Counted from the stretch's first letter, positions 10,469 to 22,400 are shown. The stretch: 64,000 nt of DNA from Candidatus Methanobinarius endosymbioticus (GCA_003315655.1 NIZT01000025.1:62001-126000); one strand, 5' to 3'. The notes: a model not told the origin generated them from the letters alone. Numbers and translations are program-made.

Positions 10469-11828
10469 TTAATGTATCTCTTGTTTAATTACACCAAAGA
10501 TTGTTTTAACAAAAATTGGACTATCCATAATCAATTGTTGAATTATATAATTTGGCCTTAAATAAAATTTACAAAATGCCATAGTGTGAATATTTTCTTA
10601 AATCTTCCAATGAACAATCTAAAGTACTAATAATAGGAGAAATGAGATTATATTTAGATCAATCCTTATTTTTAATCATGTTTTTTTTCAAAGGCTTTTT
10701 TATAAAATCTGGTTCCAGGATAAGGAGTAGCTAAAGAAAATATTGCATAAGAAGGTTTTAAATTTTTACAAATTTAATAGTATTTTTAATACTTTCATTG
10801 TATCTCCAGGCATTCCAAATGCAACAGATGCAATAGTACGAATTTTTTCTTTTTTACAAATTCTAAAAGCTTCTTTTATTTTACTTACTGTGATTTGTTT
10901 ATTAACAGTATCTAATACTTGTTGATCAGATGATTCAACACCCATAAATAAAGTTATACAACCTGATTCCTTCATTTTTTATGGTATCTTCATCTAAGGA
11001 ATCTACTCTAGCAGTACCTCCCAAAACATTTTAATGTTCCTTTTTATAATTTCATCACAAATTGAAATAACTCTTTTTTTATTAAGTGTAAAAGTATCAT
11101 CAATAAAAGCTATAGTTTAAACATGAAACTTTTAAATCAAAAATTCCATTTCATCCACTATTTTTCAACTGATCTTAAACGAACTTTAGACCCATGCATA
11201 GAAAAGCAGAGGAACAAAAAGAACACTGCATTGGAGACAACCTCTACTTGTAATCAGGATAGATATTTTAGTATCCATATTAAGAAGTTTATATTTATCC
11301 ATAGGAAGTAAATGTCTTGCAGGATAAGGTAAGCTATCTAAATCTGTGATTAATTCTTTTTCAGGAGTTACAACGTTGTCAAAAGCTATTCCTTTAACTT
11401 GATTTAAATCACCATCATTTTCAATATTTTCAACCAAATCTAAAATAGTATATTCTCTTTCTCCCCTAATAACAATATTTACAAAATCATTATTCAATGT
11501 TTCTTGATAGTTAAATGTTGGATGATATCCTCCAAGAATAATTAAAGCATTTGGACAAACTTTTTTTGAAAATTTAGCAGTTTCTAAGGCTTTTTCTATG
11601 GTAGGAGTTAATTCAGTAATAGTGATAATATCTGGGTGAGATTTTTTCAATTGAATTTCCAGATCTTCCCATTCTAAATCAGATGCAGATGCATCAATGA
11701 TATCTACTGGAAAGTTATTTTCTTCTAAAACAGCTGCCATATAGGCTTAAACCTAATGGAGGTGCAACTACCTCCCATAAACTGTATTTTGATGCAATTT
11801 GTGGTGGATTAATAAAAGTAATCTTCAT
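10469..11828 (-). pseudogene. B12-binding-domain radical SAM protein, broken
   Basis: The 5' end is well formed: SD GGGAGGT then ATG at 11826-11828 and MKITFINPPQ, followed by LWEVVAPPLGLS. A shift near 11745 moves the frame into the piece 11186-11740, a cobalamin-binding Rossmann domain (PDIITITELTPT, ALIILGGYHPTF) ending in ITSRGC. The iron-sulphur CxxxCxxC then needs another shift (CSFCSSAF). Only scraps follow: a GMPGDT-like segment at 10766-10975, then ATPYPGTRFYKKAF, and a C-terminus in further frames ending at the TAA 10469-10471. At least five lesions are present. The original reaction cannot be inferred; related proteins are radical SAM methyltransferases or cyclases of unknown substrate. 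Confidence 0.82.
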
Positions 11829-12114
11829 ATGACCTCCCCTATAAAAACAAATAATATATAAAACATTCGAAAAAAGACTAATTATAAAAAAGACTAATTA
11901 TATTTAATTATTTATTATAATAAATAACACTAAATAATAATCAGCTAATTAAATATAATTAATGAATTAATTAATATAAAGTAGTTAATAAAAATTTCCC
12001 TCAATTAAAAAATAAAATAAAATGATATTTAAATTTAAAAATTTAATAGATCTAAATAAAATTTATAAAATACTAAGATTAAATAAATTTTTATGATATA
12101 ATTGAATAAATTAA

Positions 12115-13278
12115 CTATTGTTTTATATTGTTAACAAATATAGATTCAAAAACTTTATTTAATTCTTCTTCTTGGTTCATATCTTCCTTAGCAAATCTTA
12201 CTCTTTCAATATCTGCTTTTGTTTCAGGATATCTAGGAACTGCATTACATCCACCATCATCTTCTTTTGAAATATCATAAGTTCCGATTTTTTTAGCTAT
12301 TTTTTCTATTTCAACTTTATCCATTCCGATCAAAGGACTTAAAACTGGTACATCTAAGTTATCACGAGTAGCTAATATATTGGGAAGAGTTTGTGATGCT
12401 ACTTGACCTACACTATTTCCATCAACTACCCCTAATGCATTCATAGCACTTGCCAACATTCCAGCTATTTGATACATTCCTGATTTACAAAGAATACAGG
12501 TCATCTTATCAGGAGCATTATTTTTACATTTTTGAAGATATTCTCCATAATTAACAATTCTTGTTCTAAGAGAAACTCCACTAGAGTATTCCTCAAGTTT
12601 TTCTATGATTGAATTAAATTTTTCTCTAGATTTTGGTTTTGTAAATGGTTCATTATCAAAATGAAGAGCTATTATTTCACAACCTCTTTTCATCATCATA
12701 TAAGTAGCTACAGGAGAATCTATACCACTAGAAATAAGAGAAACCAATTTTCCTTGAGTTTCTAAAGGTAATCCACCAGGACCTTTAATCTTTTCATGAA
12801 ATATATAAGTTTCATCATCCCTAACTTCTATAAAAATTTCAAGTTTAGGATTTGTTAAATCAACAGGACAATTTAATTTTCTAACTACAACTGCACCTGC
12901 AAATGCAGCTAATTCTTGAGAAGAAAAATCATGAGTTCCAACCCTACGACATCTTATTGCAAAAGGAGTTTCTGAATCAATTAAACCTTCTTCAACCAAT
13001 TTATCTGTATATTCAGATAATGTTTTTTCAATGTTCTCAAATGTACTATGAGTAGATATAGCTGGAGAAAAAGAAACAATCCCAAATATTTTATGAAGTT
13101 TAGATAAAGCTTCATCAAAATTTTCTGGAAATATAAATATTCGTGCTTGATTTATATCAATTTCACAATTAAAAGAAGCTTTTATATTAGAAGAAAGCTT
13201 TCTTTCAAAACGACCTCTAACACGTGGACTTTTCAATCCCAATTCCCCATATCTTCCAATTATTAAACTATGTTTCAT
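12115..13278 (-). CDS. thiI: tRNA 4-thiouridine synthase ThiI
   Basis: A 387-residue tRNA sulfurtransferase. It has an N-terminal ferredoxin-like and THUMP region (about 1-165) that binds tRNA, then a PP-loop ATPase domain with SSGIDSP (183-189) and IIALHFDNEPF. It adenylates U8 of tRNA for 4-thiouridine formation. No C-terminal rhodanese domain is present, as is usual for methanogen ThiI; two Cys at CILC (about 271-274) could carry sulfur. It is intact although thiC in this window is dead, consistent with a tRNA-modification rather than thiamine role. A GAGGT ribosome site precedes the ATG. Confidence 0.93.
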   Translation of the reverse strand: MKHSLIIGRYGELGLKSPRVRGRFERKLSSNIKASFNCEIDINQARIFIFPENFDEALSKLHKIFGIVSFSPAISTHSTFENIEKTLSEYTDKLVEEGLIDSETPFAIRCRRVGTHDFSSQELAAFAGAVVVRKLNCPVDLTNPKLEIFIEVRDDETYIFHEKIKGPGGLPLETQGKLVSLISSGIDSPVATYMMMKRGCEIIALHFDNEPFTKPKSREKFNSIIEKLEEYSSGVSLRTRIVNYGEYLQKCKNNAPDKMTCILCKSGMYQIAGMLASAMNALGVVDGNSVGQVASQTLPNILATRDNLDVPVLSPLIGMDKVEIEKIAKKIGTYDISKEDDGGCNAVPRYPETKADIERVRFAKEDMNQEEELNKVFESIFVNNIKQ

Positions 13279-13332
13279 TAAATACCTCTTATTAAATATA
13301 AATTTAGTTTAAATTACTTAAATTTGAATTGA

Positions 13333-14595
13333 TTACAATTTAAATTCATTATTTTTAATCATATTTTTTAATTTACTAGTTAAAGATTTTGCTCTTTTTA
13401 TATCAGATTGTCTGCATGCAATACGAATATCATGATCATTTTCATCAATTTTCAAAGACAATATACCAGTATTCATTTCAAACGCATCTCCAGAACATGA
13501 ATAAGCACATATTCCACAACCAAAACATTTAACTAGATCTAAAGACTTATTATGCTTTTTATTTACAAATGCAAAAGTAGGACAACGTTCTTCTACTAAA
13601 CATTTATTACAATCAATACATTTTTCTTCATTAAATTTTGGTCTTTCATCAAATCCATTCCAAACATTTTCATAATTTGTTTCTGCAAGAGGTAAATGTC
13701 TACCTTGTATATCAACAACTGGAAGTGGAATATTTTCATTTAAAACCATTAAATTATTTAATATATTTTCATTTAAAATAGGAATAGTAATAGCTACTGA
13801 ATTAAAGATTTCCGGACTTTCAGGAGTTTTAAAACCACCAATATATGTAGAATTCATTTGATGCATATCAGCTGCTAACATTAAATTAGGTTTGACATCA
13901 GTACTTCTAGTTCCATTTCCTAGAACAATACCTTCTGATCCATTAAGTAAAATTTTAGAGGATTCTTTGATAGTATTCCCTTCAGGGTCATTCTGAAGAG
14001 GATTTATCTCCCCACATCCAGAAAACGAAAATGATTTAAAATTTCCTTCCATAGGAATAGCATTAAATATTGATGAAACTAAATCATTAGAAGGATTTGT
14101 AAATGCAGTATAATTTTTAAAAGCCATTCTTGTCCCAATCATTTCAGCTTTAGGAATATTTTCAATAGTAATCGAAGAATTGAATTTTTCACCATCTGTG
14201 GATTCTACTTCAACATCTATTTCTTTTCCACCAATAATATCTTTAAATAAGAATCCTCCACCATAATTTTCATCAGAAACACTACGACTAGTTCCATAAA
14301 CAATAGTATCAATAGATCCCAACCATTCATTAGGGCAAGGCCCTACAAAAGCAGGAACCCCATTTAAATAAATGTTTTTTGCTTTTTTAAATGATCCTGG
14401 ATCAAATACATCTAAATGGAAAATAGCTGCAGTACCAGACATTACACCACAAGTACCACAAGTAATAACATCTACTTCTTCAAATTTAGGAGTATCATCA
14501 TCTCTAATTAGCTCTTTTAATTCATGAGCTGTGAAAACATTAACTTCTCCATTAGATATTTTTTCATTAATTTCATCAACTGTTCTTGATTTCAA
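13333..14595 (-). CDS. Methanogenesis marker 16 / homocysteine-biosynthesis (DUF39) iron-sulfur protein
   Basis: A 420-residue protein of the DUF39 (HcyBio) family with a C-terminal two-cluster ferredoxin domain. DUF39 begins at the N-terminus with VFTAHELKEL, ITCGTCGVMSGTAAIFHLD and PAFVGPCPNEWLGS; the conserved Cys is thought to carry sulfur. The ferredoxin part holds CIDCNKC...RCP and CFGCGICAYSC. Methanogen DUF39 proteins convert aspartate semialdehyde and sulfide to homocysteine, and this length and architecture match methanogenesis marker protein 16. It sits between alaS and thiI on one strand, about 50-75 bases from each, a likely operon with a sulfur theme. Confidence 0.88.
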   Translation of the reverse strand: MKSRTVDEINEKISNGEVNVFTAHELKELIRDDDTPKFEEVDVITCGTCGVMSGTAAIFHLDVFDPGSFKKAKNIYLNGVPAFVGPCPNEWLGSIDTIVYGTSRSVSDENYGGGFLFKDIIGGKEIDVEVESTDGEKFNSSITIENIPKAEMIGTRMAFKNYTAFTNPSNDLVSSIFNAIPMEGNFKSFSFSGCGEINPLQNDPEGNTIKESSKILLNGSEGIVLGNGTRSTDVKPNLMLAADMHQMNSTYIGGFKTPESPEIFNSVAITIPILNENILNNLMVLNENIPLPVVDIQGRHLPLAETNYENVWNGFDERPKFNEEKCIDCNKCLVEERCPTFAFVNKKHNKSLDLVKCFGCGICAYSCSGDAFEMNTGILSLKIDENDHDIRIACRQSDIKRAKSLTSKLKNMIKNNEFKL

Positions 14596-14670
14596 AAAAT
14601 CATCCCATATAAAGTAATCAAAATATTTTTAATAAATTAATATATCATCCAAAAATTTAATATTCTAAAT

Positions 14671-17478
14671 TTAACTATTTTTTATTAGGTCAATAGCTAA
14701 ATCAACTGCTTCTTCAATTTTATCAGTTTTTTGTCCTGCTCCTTGAGCAAATGTTGGTCTTCCACCACCACCTCCACCGAGTATTTGTGCAGATTCTTTA
14801 ATTATGTCATTAATTTTTATATTTTTATCAATAGCTAATTTAGATGCTGCTCCAACAATTTTACCCTCATTATTAGCTAAAATTGCAATATCTGTTTTTT
14901 TATTATCAGTAAAGTCAGTCGCTATTTTCTGAAGTTCTTTAATATCTCCATCAATGATTTGTTTAATTACTTTAAGTCCATTGATTTCATCTAAACTATT
15001 ATCTAAGTCATTTATTTTAAGATTGGCTATTTCTGATTTTAACTTGTTTATTTCATTTTTATAAGATTTCCATTCAGTGAAAAACCTTTCACAAGTTTTA
15101 GGAAGCTGATCAGAAGTTACTTTAAATATATTCCCACTTTCACGAAGATATTCATCATTAATTTGCATAGAATTAATTGCAGAAGATCCAGCTGAAAAAT
15201 CAATTCTTTCTACACCATCTTGAATTCTTTCTGTTTTATTAATCTTAAGTAATCCAATATTTCCAGTATTTAAAACATGAGTACCTGCACAAGCTTGTAC
15301 ATCAATATCAGGAATATTAATAACCCTAATTGTAGACCCAGGAACAGTCCCTCCTTGATAAAGTGTGAATCCATAAGCTTTTTCAGCTTCATCCCGACTC
15401 ATCCAGGTAATATCCACACAAATATTTTCCATGACCAGTTCATTAGCTATTTTTTCAATTCGATTAATTTCTTCTTGACTTATACGTTTATAATGAGATA
15501 AATCAAGTCTAGATCTTTCTAATCCTTTTTGAGCACCAGCTTGCCAGATGTGATCCCCAAGAACTTTTTTAGCTGAAGCTAAAATTAAATGAGTAGCAGT
15601 ATGATTTCTTGCAAGAGAAATTCTCCTATTCCAATCAATTTTTCCAGTGATTGATTTTCCTACAATTTCATTATTTTTAAAATAATCAATACTTTTATCT
15701 GTTTTAATTTTATGAAGGACCACAGTATTAATTTTTTGAGCATGAATCACTTCTATTTCATCATTTTCAATGTTTAAATAACCTAGATCAGAAGGTTGGC
15801 CTCCTCCTTCTGGATAAAAAGCTGTTTGATCTAAAATAATAGCTAAATCCTTATTTTCAATAAAATCTTTATTTTCATTTTTTTCTTTATTTTTATTATT
15901 TTTAGAATTTGTTTTATTTTTAGAATTTCGAATTTCAATAACATCTAAAACTTCAGCATTAAATTCAGAAGTATAAAAATCATCATAAAATAATAGATCT
16001 GTTGGAGGATAATCTACTTCCAATTTATCTTCTTCAAATATTTTTTCTTCGCTATGTTGATTAGCTACCAAAGTAAAGAAATTATCTGGGATATTAACCA
16101 CAAATTCATCTTCTTTATAATTTTGTTCAGCTATCTCTTTAACTGTTTCAGGAGGCATTCCATGAGCATCATAAAGATCAATTAAGGTTTCAACAGGTAA
16201 TAAATTTTTATTTTGTTTTTTCAAGTGTTTAATTGTTCTTTTAACAATTCTATTACCTTTATCAATAGTTTTTGCATATCTTTCTTCTTCAAGATTAATT
16301 ATATTCATTATATGTTCTTGAGTATCTTTAATTTCAGGATAAAATTTAGATAAAAAGTCCAGTTGAATTTCCATTATCTCATAAAGAGATTCATCCATAT
16401 TGAGTTCTTTCATAAAACGAATAGTTCTTCTTAAAACAAGTCTTGCGAGATAACCTTCTTTAACATTTGAAGGAATAATACCATCAGCTGACATGAAAGC
16501 TAAACACCTAGTATGATCAGCTATGGCATATATTGCTTCCATTGGTTCAGTAGATTTTAAAAGTTCTTCTATAGATATATTAAGCTTATCAGCTACTTTT
16601 TCACGAAGAGAACGAATATCAGCAAATGTTTCAATGTCCATCATTCCAGCTATTTGAGCATTTTCAGCTAAAATCTTTTCATCTACATTAATGTTAGTCA
16701 TTTCCTTAAGTTTATTTATTACCGGTGAAAAACAAGCATCATAAGCAGTTGGAGTTCCTTGACTAATCCATGCGAATCTTTCTAAACCATAACCAGTATC
16801 TACTGTTTTAAGAGGAATTTCTTCCTTATCTCCATTTGGAAGTATTTTATATTGCATAAATACAAGAGTAGCTAATTCAACTCCTCTTACACAAACTTCA
16901 TAACAAGGTCCAGCATTTCCTCCACCTTCCCACCAAGACTCAATGAAAGTGATTTCAGCAGGATCAATTCCAATACTATCTATAAAACCATGACAAAGTC
17001 TTACTGTTTCATCTTTCCAATAAATTTCATTATCTGGACGATTAAAAGCATGATGAGCCCCCATTGTGAAACAGGTCATATGTCTACCAGTTCTTCCAAC
17101 ATTATCAACATCATTTAAACGTATAGCTGGTTGAGCAATTACAAGAGGATTAGCTGGAGGTTCAACTAAACCACAAGTAATCCATGGTTGAAAATCATAT
17201 ATTGAAGCCCCTACTAAAAATACATCATCTCTCCATCTTTTAGCTAAGACAGGATAGCGAGGAATAGGAGTGTGCCCATTATTTTCAAAAAATTCAGTGA
17301 AAGCTTTTTGAATTTCAAAAAGATCATAATTTTTATCAGTTGCAGGATTTCCAATGAATTCATATTCATCACAGGGAGCATCTCCACAAGTAGCTCTTTC
17401 AGGAATAGACCAAAAATGATTTTCACATTTTTCACATTTTTGTCTAGTATAACCAAGTTCTTTCAATATTTCCGTCAT
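14671..17478 (-). CDS. alaS: Alanyl-tRNA synthetase
   Basis: A 935-residue archaeal-type AlaRS. The N-terminal class II catalytic core includes an early zinc-like CEKC...C region, then RPVL-like PRYPVLAKRWRDD and GARHAF-like FTMGAHHAFNRPD. The editing domain has HTATHL (about residue 612) and the CAGTH metal site (about 715). The C-terminal glycine-rich segment GGGGGGRPTFAQG belongs to the C-Ala domain. Residues of about 520-545 contain an Asn/Lys/Glu-rich insert (NSKNKTNSKNNKNKEKNENK) not expected in the family core. It is intact over 2.8 kb, in contrast to neighbouring accessory genes. Confidence 0.96.
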   Translation of the reverse strand: MTEILKELGYTRQKCEKCENHFWSIPERATCGDAPCDEYEFIGNPATDKNYDLFEIQKAFTEFFENNGHTPIPRYPVLAKRWRDDVFLVGASIYDFQPWITCGLVEPPANPLVIAQPAIRLNDVDNVGRTGRHMTCFTMGAHHAFNRPDNEIYWKDETVRLCHGFIDSIGIDPAEITFIESWWEGGGNAGPCYEVCVRGVELATLVFMQYKILPNGDKEEIPLKTVDTGYGLERFAWISQGTPTAYDACFSPVINKLKEMTNINVDEKILAENAQIAGMMDIETFADIRSLREKVADKLNISIEELLKSTEPMEAIYAIADHTRCLAFMSADGIIPSNVKEGYLARLVLRRTIRFMKELNMDESLYEIMEIQLDFLSKFYPEIKDTQEHIMNIINLEEERYAKTIDKGNRIVKRTIKHLKKQNKNLLPVETLIDLYDAHGMPPETVKEIAEQNYKEDEFVVNIPDNFFTLVANQHSEEKIFEEDKLEVDYPPTDLLFYDDFYTSEFNAEVLDVIEIRNSKNKTNSKNNKNKEKNENKDFIENKDLAIILDQTAFYPEGGGQPSDLGYLNIENDEIEVIHAQKINTVVLHKIKTDKSIDYFKNNEIVGKSITGKIDWNRRISLARNHTATHLILASAKKVLGDHIWQAGAQKGLERSRLDLSHYKRISQEEINRIEKIANELVMENICVDITWMSRDEAEKAYGFTLYQGGTVPGSTIRVINIPDIDVQACAGTHVLNTGNIGLLKINKTERIQDGVERIDFSAGSSAINSMQINDEYLRESGNIFKVTSDQLPKTCERFFTEWKSYKNEINKLKSEIANLKINDLDNSLDEINGLKVIKQIIDGDIKELQKIATDFTDNKKTDIAILANNEGKIVGAASKLAIDKNIKINDIIKESAQILGGGGGGRPTFAQGAGQKTDKIEEAVDLAIDLIKNS

Positions 17479-17991
17479 ATTATCATTTTATAAAGTTTAT
17501 AATTTAAAATATATTTTAATAAATATAAATACATTTTATAGGATATTTTAGTAAATAAAATAATTATTAAATAAATAATTAAAGTTAATATTAAATTAAT
17601 TAATAATTAAATTAAAATTAAATAATTATAGTTAAGTCCATTTGATATAAATGAATTTAATAGTTAAATTCAATATTCACATAAAAACAATGAAAAATAT
17701 CAAATATATAAATTTAAATTTAATATTAAAGATTTTTTATTTAAAGTAATGATTAATAATAAAATATTATGTTTAATTTACTTAATAAAAGTTGTCTAAC
17801 TACAATAATATATAGAGTAAATTTATAAAAAAATTATTAATTATAATATATTTGCTTATAAAATATCATAATTTTATAAATTAAATCAATAAAAATATAC
17901 TTTTTAAAAAAATAGACAATATAAAGAGGAATATAAATAAATCAAGTAATATAAAAATAGATTTTATAAAAATAAAAGTAAAATAAAGAAT
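17479..17991. other. AT-rich intergenic region
   Basis: About 510 bases upstream of alaS. No open frame longer than about 25 codons with a credible start and no RNA structure was seen. The alaS promoter must lie here, close to 17479. Confidence 0.45.
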
Positions 17992-20080
17992 CTATAGAAA
18001 ATTAACAAATTTTATTAAATTTTTATCATATTTATAAAAATAAAAGTCTGAAAAAGATTCTTTAGTATTAGCTCCTTTATATGGAAATTTGTTTTTTAAA
18101 AATTTTATTAATTTCCATTGTGACATATTTTTTCTATATAATCAGTGAATTTCCTGTGTTTTACATGAGCAGCTATATTTTCTAGATCATTATCATTACT
18201 TGAATAGATTATTACAAATTTTTTGGAAGCATTAAAAAGTCTATCCATATATTCTTCAAATATATTATCTTCTATTAAATGATAAATAACATCTAAAGAT
18301 AATGTTAAATCAGCCTTTTCTCCTGCATATTTATCTAATAAAAGAAATTTTTTAGTATCCTCTTTAAATTTTTTTATACATTTATTTACAACACTTTCAC
18401 TAACATCAAATCCAATATAGTTAGGATAATTTGAAAGAGATAGTTGATTACCATCACCTGAACCAAATTCAATGACATTTTCAATATTATTTTTAGATAT
18501 AAATTCATTTATTACTTCTGCTTTAAAGTTTGCCAAGAAGTTATAAGAACCTTCTCCACTATTTTTACCCATTTTATATCTAGATTCCCAATAATCTTTT
18601 GAAGAAAAGTTATTTTTTTGATTTTTTGATTCATTAGTAGGTGTTATTTGTTTTTCTGAATTTATATTCTCTTCAAGTTTTTTTCAATTATAGGATAATG
18701 ATCTAAAATAGCTTTCAATTGTTTGTCATTACCACCACCTAAATTTTCAGTAGCTAATATTTTTTCATTATTAAAAGGCAATAGTCTTTCTGGATTTATA
18801 TATATCAAATCATGATAACTATTTTTATTTTTTTATCATTTAAAAAACAGTCATTGCCCAAAACCATAAATCATCAGCATTTGGTGAAAGTTTTGTGAAA
18901 ATTTCTTCATTTAAAACATCAGTATGTAAAACATTTGGAGAATATAATGTTCCACCACATCCTGTTGGAAAATTAAAAAACTAATTTCATTATTTTTTTG
19001 ACACCATTCCCAATTTAAATATGGTTTAATTTTTTTTATTGTCAAATTTTATTAAATGAGTTCTATGAGCAACTATATTTTATCCATCATGATCAGAATA
19101 TAATCTTTCTAGCCAATCTTCAGGATAATAAATATCATCATCAGTTGTTATTATTCAGTAGGATATTCTTTTAAAGTAGGTATAAGTTTTTTATATGATT
19201 TAGTATTATTATTAATCCATTTTATAGATAAGTCATGCTTTTTAAAATCAAGAATTTTTTTGGGACGTCTTCTTCTAAATTTGGAAATTTTTCTTTACTT
19301 AACCATGAAATTAACTCATCTGATTTTAGTTTCTGTGTTAATAATGAATATAAACAGTAATGACTATCATACATTCTTTCAGGAAAATATGTTAGTGAAA
19401 TAATGAGTTTAATATCTTTTTTATCTTTTTTAATCCCATAACCTTTAAAATTTTCAATAAAGCTTCCAATTTGTTCTTTATTTATTCTTTTATAATCATA
19501 TATTTGAGTATATTTTTCAAGTTCTTTTTGAAGAGAATTTATCTGTTTTCTATTTGTATCTAGTTTTTCATCTAAATTTTTTATAGTTTTATCTTGATTT
19601 TCTATTTTATTTTCCAAATATTGAATTTTCTTATTCATAGCATTATTTTTAGATTTAATTTTAGGTTTGTTTTTAGATTTTTTTACAAGGAGATGTTTTT
19701 TCTTTTGCACCATATAAAACAAAATAAACTAAAGGATTTATATTTTTTCGTTTTACATCATCATATTTTCTTTAAATAAAAATTTCCATTAAAATTTTTA
19801 CTTGGAATTCTTTTTTCTTTATAACCATGATAGATATAATGATTTGAGGGATCTATACCAGAATTTTTAACATAATATGTTTTTTAAATAAAAATTTTCA
19901 TCGAATAGATTATTTTCTATTATTTTTCTATGAGTTTTAATGATTTTATAGCTATATATGGGATTTAATTTTTCTTTTTTTAATATATCCAAAATTTTTA
20001 ATCTTTTTCGAAAAGTTGAGCTTTCAAATCCTATATATTAGTGATATCCAGTTATTGGGTAAAAAGATGATTTTAATCAT
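17992..20080 (-). pseudogene. Glycosyltransferase-methyltransferase fusion, heavily frameshifted
   Basis: Piecing frames together from ATG 20080 gives one large protein. It begins with two or three short FYLK..DVK..GI/N-P-HYxYHGYKE-R-P repeats (about 19740-20050). A coiled coil follows (QYLENKIENQDKTIKNLDEK), then a glycosyltransferase-like domain starting LIISLTYFPERMYDSHYCLY. A spacer leads to a class I SAM methyltransferase domain with VIEFGSGDGNQL and LTLSLDVIYHLI (18108-18572). The C-terminus KNKFPYKGANTKE-SFSDFYFYKYD ends at the TAG 17992-17994. Frame changes occur near 18150, 18683, 18990, 19155, 19260, 19690 and 19880, so no full-length product is possible as read. Such proteins decorate surface polysaccharide or glycoprotein. 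Confidence 0.75.
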
Positions 20081-20267
20081 TATTTTTGTTGTTAAAGATA
20101 ATATTTTAGTTATTTGATTATTATACACATTACTATTGAATTAATTTAAGAATAATTAAAATATATATAATTAAATAATATTTTAATACGTTAAATATGT
20201 TTAAATATGATTTAAAAATTATTTAAGTTTAGTTAAGATTATTTAAGATTTATTTATGTCAAAGAAA

Positions 20268-21105
20268 TTATTTATTTTTTTCTTCATATTCTTTTTTAGA
20301 ATTACTTTCTAATATTATTATTTTTAAATCATTGTAAAAACTATTACTTTGACTATTCAATTCTACTTTATTTTCTTTAAACATAGTATTTCATATATGA
20401 AAACCAAAAATTTCCTCATACTTTAATTGTTTAATTACCTCAGAAGATTCTTTTAAAAAAGCTAAGTATTGGAAAAAACTGATTGAGCTAATTAAATTAA
20501 CAGATGAAAGGTGTTTTTTTCTTCTTGAAATTTTTCATTAATAGCATTATTAATTAAGGTGGACCTTGTTTGACCATGATTTATATTATCTTTTACATTT
20601 TTCAGTATATCTAACAAATACTTTAATAATTTATTTTTTTTATCAAGTCTTAAAAAATCATTATTTGGACCAAGTACCATCAGAATATTCTTGAGTAGAA
20701 ATTATATTTTTAGATTTATTTAATTCATTAAAATATTTCTTATACTTAATATATCACAATCAAACCAAGTGGATTCTTTTTCATGAAAAGATGTTTATAT
20801 CTAAACCAGTTTGCAAAACCTGAATAAGATTCTTTATTAAAACCTTTTTTATACTGAAATATTTCAGATTCATCTAGAATATTATTAGCATCTTTAATTT
20901 TGACTTTTTCAGGAATATTTTCAAAATCTTTATATGTGTATAATACTACAAAACCGTGCCCAGTTAATATCATTGATTTAATTGATATATATTAAGTTCT
21001 GGAAGATTATCATTATCATTTACCCACAATGTAAACAATAATTCTGTTTATTGTTAGAATCCTTTTTTAATATTTCAAATAGCCCCATTATATCATCTTT
21101 AATCA
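20268..21105 (-). pseudogene. DXD-motif sugar transferase (Gly_transf_sug type), broken
   Basis: Fragments give the order expected of an alpha-1,4-glycosyltransferase-like or capsule sugar transferase. WVNDNDNLPELN-like and ILTGHGFVVLYTY-like strands come first, then SYSGFANWFRYKHLF followed, in another frame, by the DXD motif in STWFDCDIL. The remaining parts (NIISTQEYSDGTWS and a helical C-terminus) lie in two more frames. The likely start is the ATG at 21103-21105 and the end the TAA at 20268-20270. At least five frame changes are required. It adjoins two other dead glycosyltransferase genes, a decayed surface-glycan island. Confidence 0.7.
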
Positions 21106-21303
21106 TTCTATATTATTAATAAATATATGTATAATCAAATAATAAATAGTTATACAATTTAATACAATATTTATGTATAATAAATTATAAATATAAATTT
21201 AAATAAATATTACTAAAAAATTTGAATTAAAATTTTATGAATTAAAATCTATAAATAAACATATAAATAAAATTTTAATAATATTTGTGAATAGGAAGAT
21301 AAT

Positions 21304-22400
21304 CATGAAAATTGTTTCAATTACAATGGTAAAAAATGAATCAGACATGATTGAATCTTTTGTTAGATATGGTCTGAATATTTTTGATGAGATGATTTTT
21401 TTAGATAATGGAAGCTCAGATAATACATTAGACATGTTAAATCTAATGAAAAAATAAAAATTAAATATAAATGTGATAAAATATGATAGTAAAGAATATG
21501 ATCAAGCTTTTATCATGAACAAATTTTTAAACATGTCTCTAAAAGAACACTTTGCAGACATTATCGTTCCTTTAGATATAGACGAATTTCTATTTGTGAT
21601 AATCGAAATCCAAGAGATATACTAGAAAATTTAAATGATGATACCATATATTATGTAAAATGGAAACTTACATTCCTTCCAATGATGATCTTAGTGAATT
21701 GTTTCTCCATAGAAGAATAAAATATATTAGAGATGAATCTTTAGAAAAATATTACAAAGTCATATTAAGCAAAAATTAGTTAAAGAATATGATGTTAAAT
21801 TAATAACCGGAAATCATGATTTAACTCATGATAGCAAACATGAAGAAAAAGTAAAACTTCTTAAATATGAAAAGCTTAAATTTGCACATTTTCCTATAAG
21901 ATCCAAAGAACAAACTATGATAAAGATTTTAGTAGGATGGTCACAAATGGTTTCTAAAACAAATTTTGAAGAAGGATATGGAGGACATTGGCGCGATATA
22001 TTTGACTATATTATTGAAAATAATGATATTAAACAAGAAGATGTGACAAAGTTTGCAAAAAAATATGCATTGCTCTAAAAAAATGAAATATTACTATTTT
22101 TAAAGATCCTATAAATCTTGATTTTTGTCAAAATTTTGAAATTAAATATTCTGATTCAAAAACAGCTATTTTATCTAGTCTAATTGATAATTATGGATGG
22201 ATAGTTTCACAATATCAATCTTTTAGAAAAAAAGATACGAAGGAAATTAAATTAAATAAAAAGATAAAAAATTAAAAAACAAAAATAATATATATAAAAA
22301 TAGTTTATCCTGGAAAATAACCAAACCATTACGTAAAATAAAGAAAAAATTTATAAAAGAATTTTATAAAAAAATAGAAAAAAATGAAAAGAAAAAAGAT
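21304..22400 (+). pseudogene. Family 2 glycosyltransferase, broken
   Basis: The N-terminus is convincing: MKIVSITMVKNESDMIESFV, then DEMIFLDNGSSDNTLDM, the nucleotide-sugar pocket of GT2 enzymes. The frame ends at about 21456. Later pieces in other frames carry the catalytic-type LDIDEFLF, then LHRRIKYIRDESL, then LKYEKLKFAHFPIRS and GGHWRDIFDYI, a common C-terminal half of methanogen GT2 proteins. Frame changes or stops are visible near 21456, 21595, 21660, 21777 and 22075. The 3' end is indistinct and converges on the rpl12 stop codon. Confidence 0.75.
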
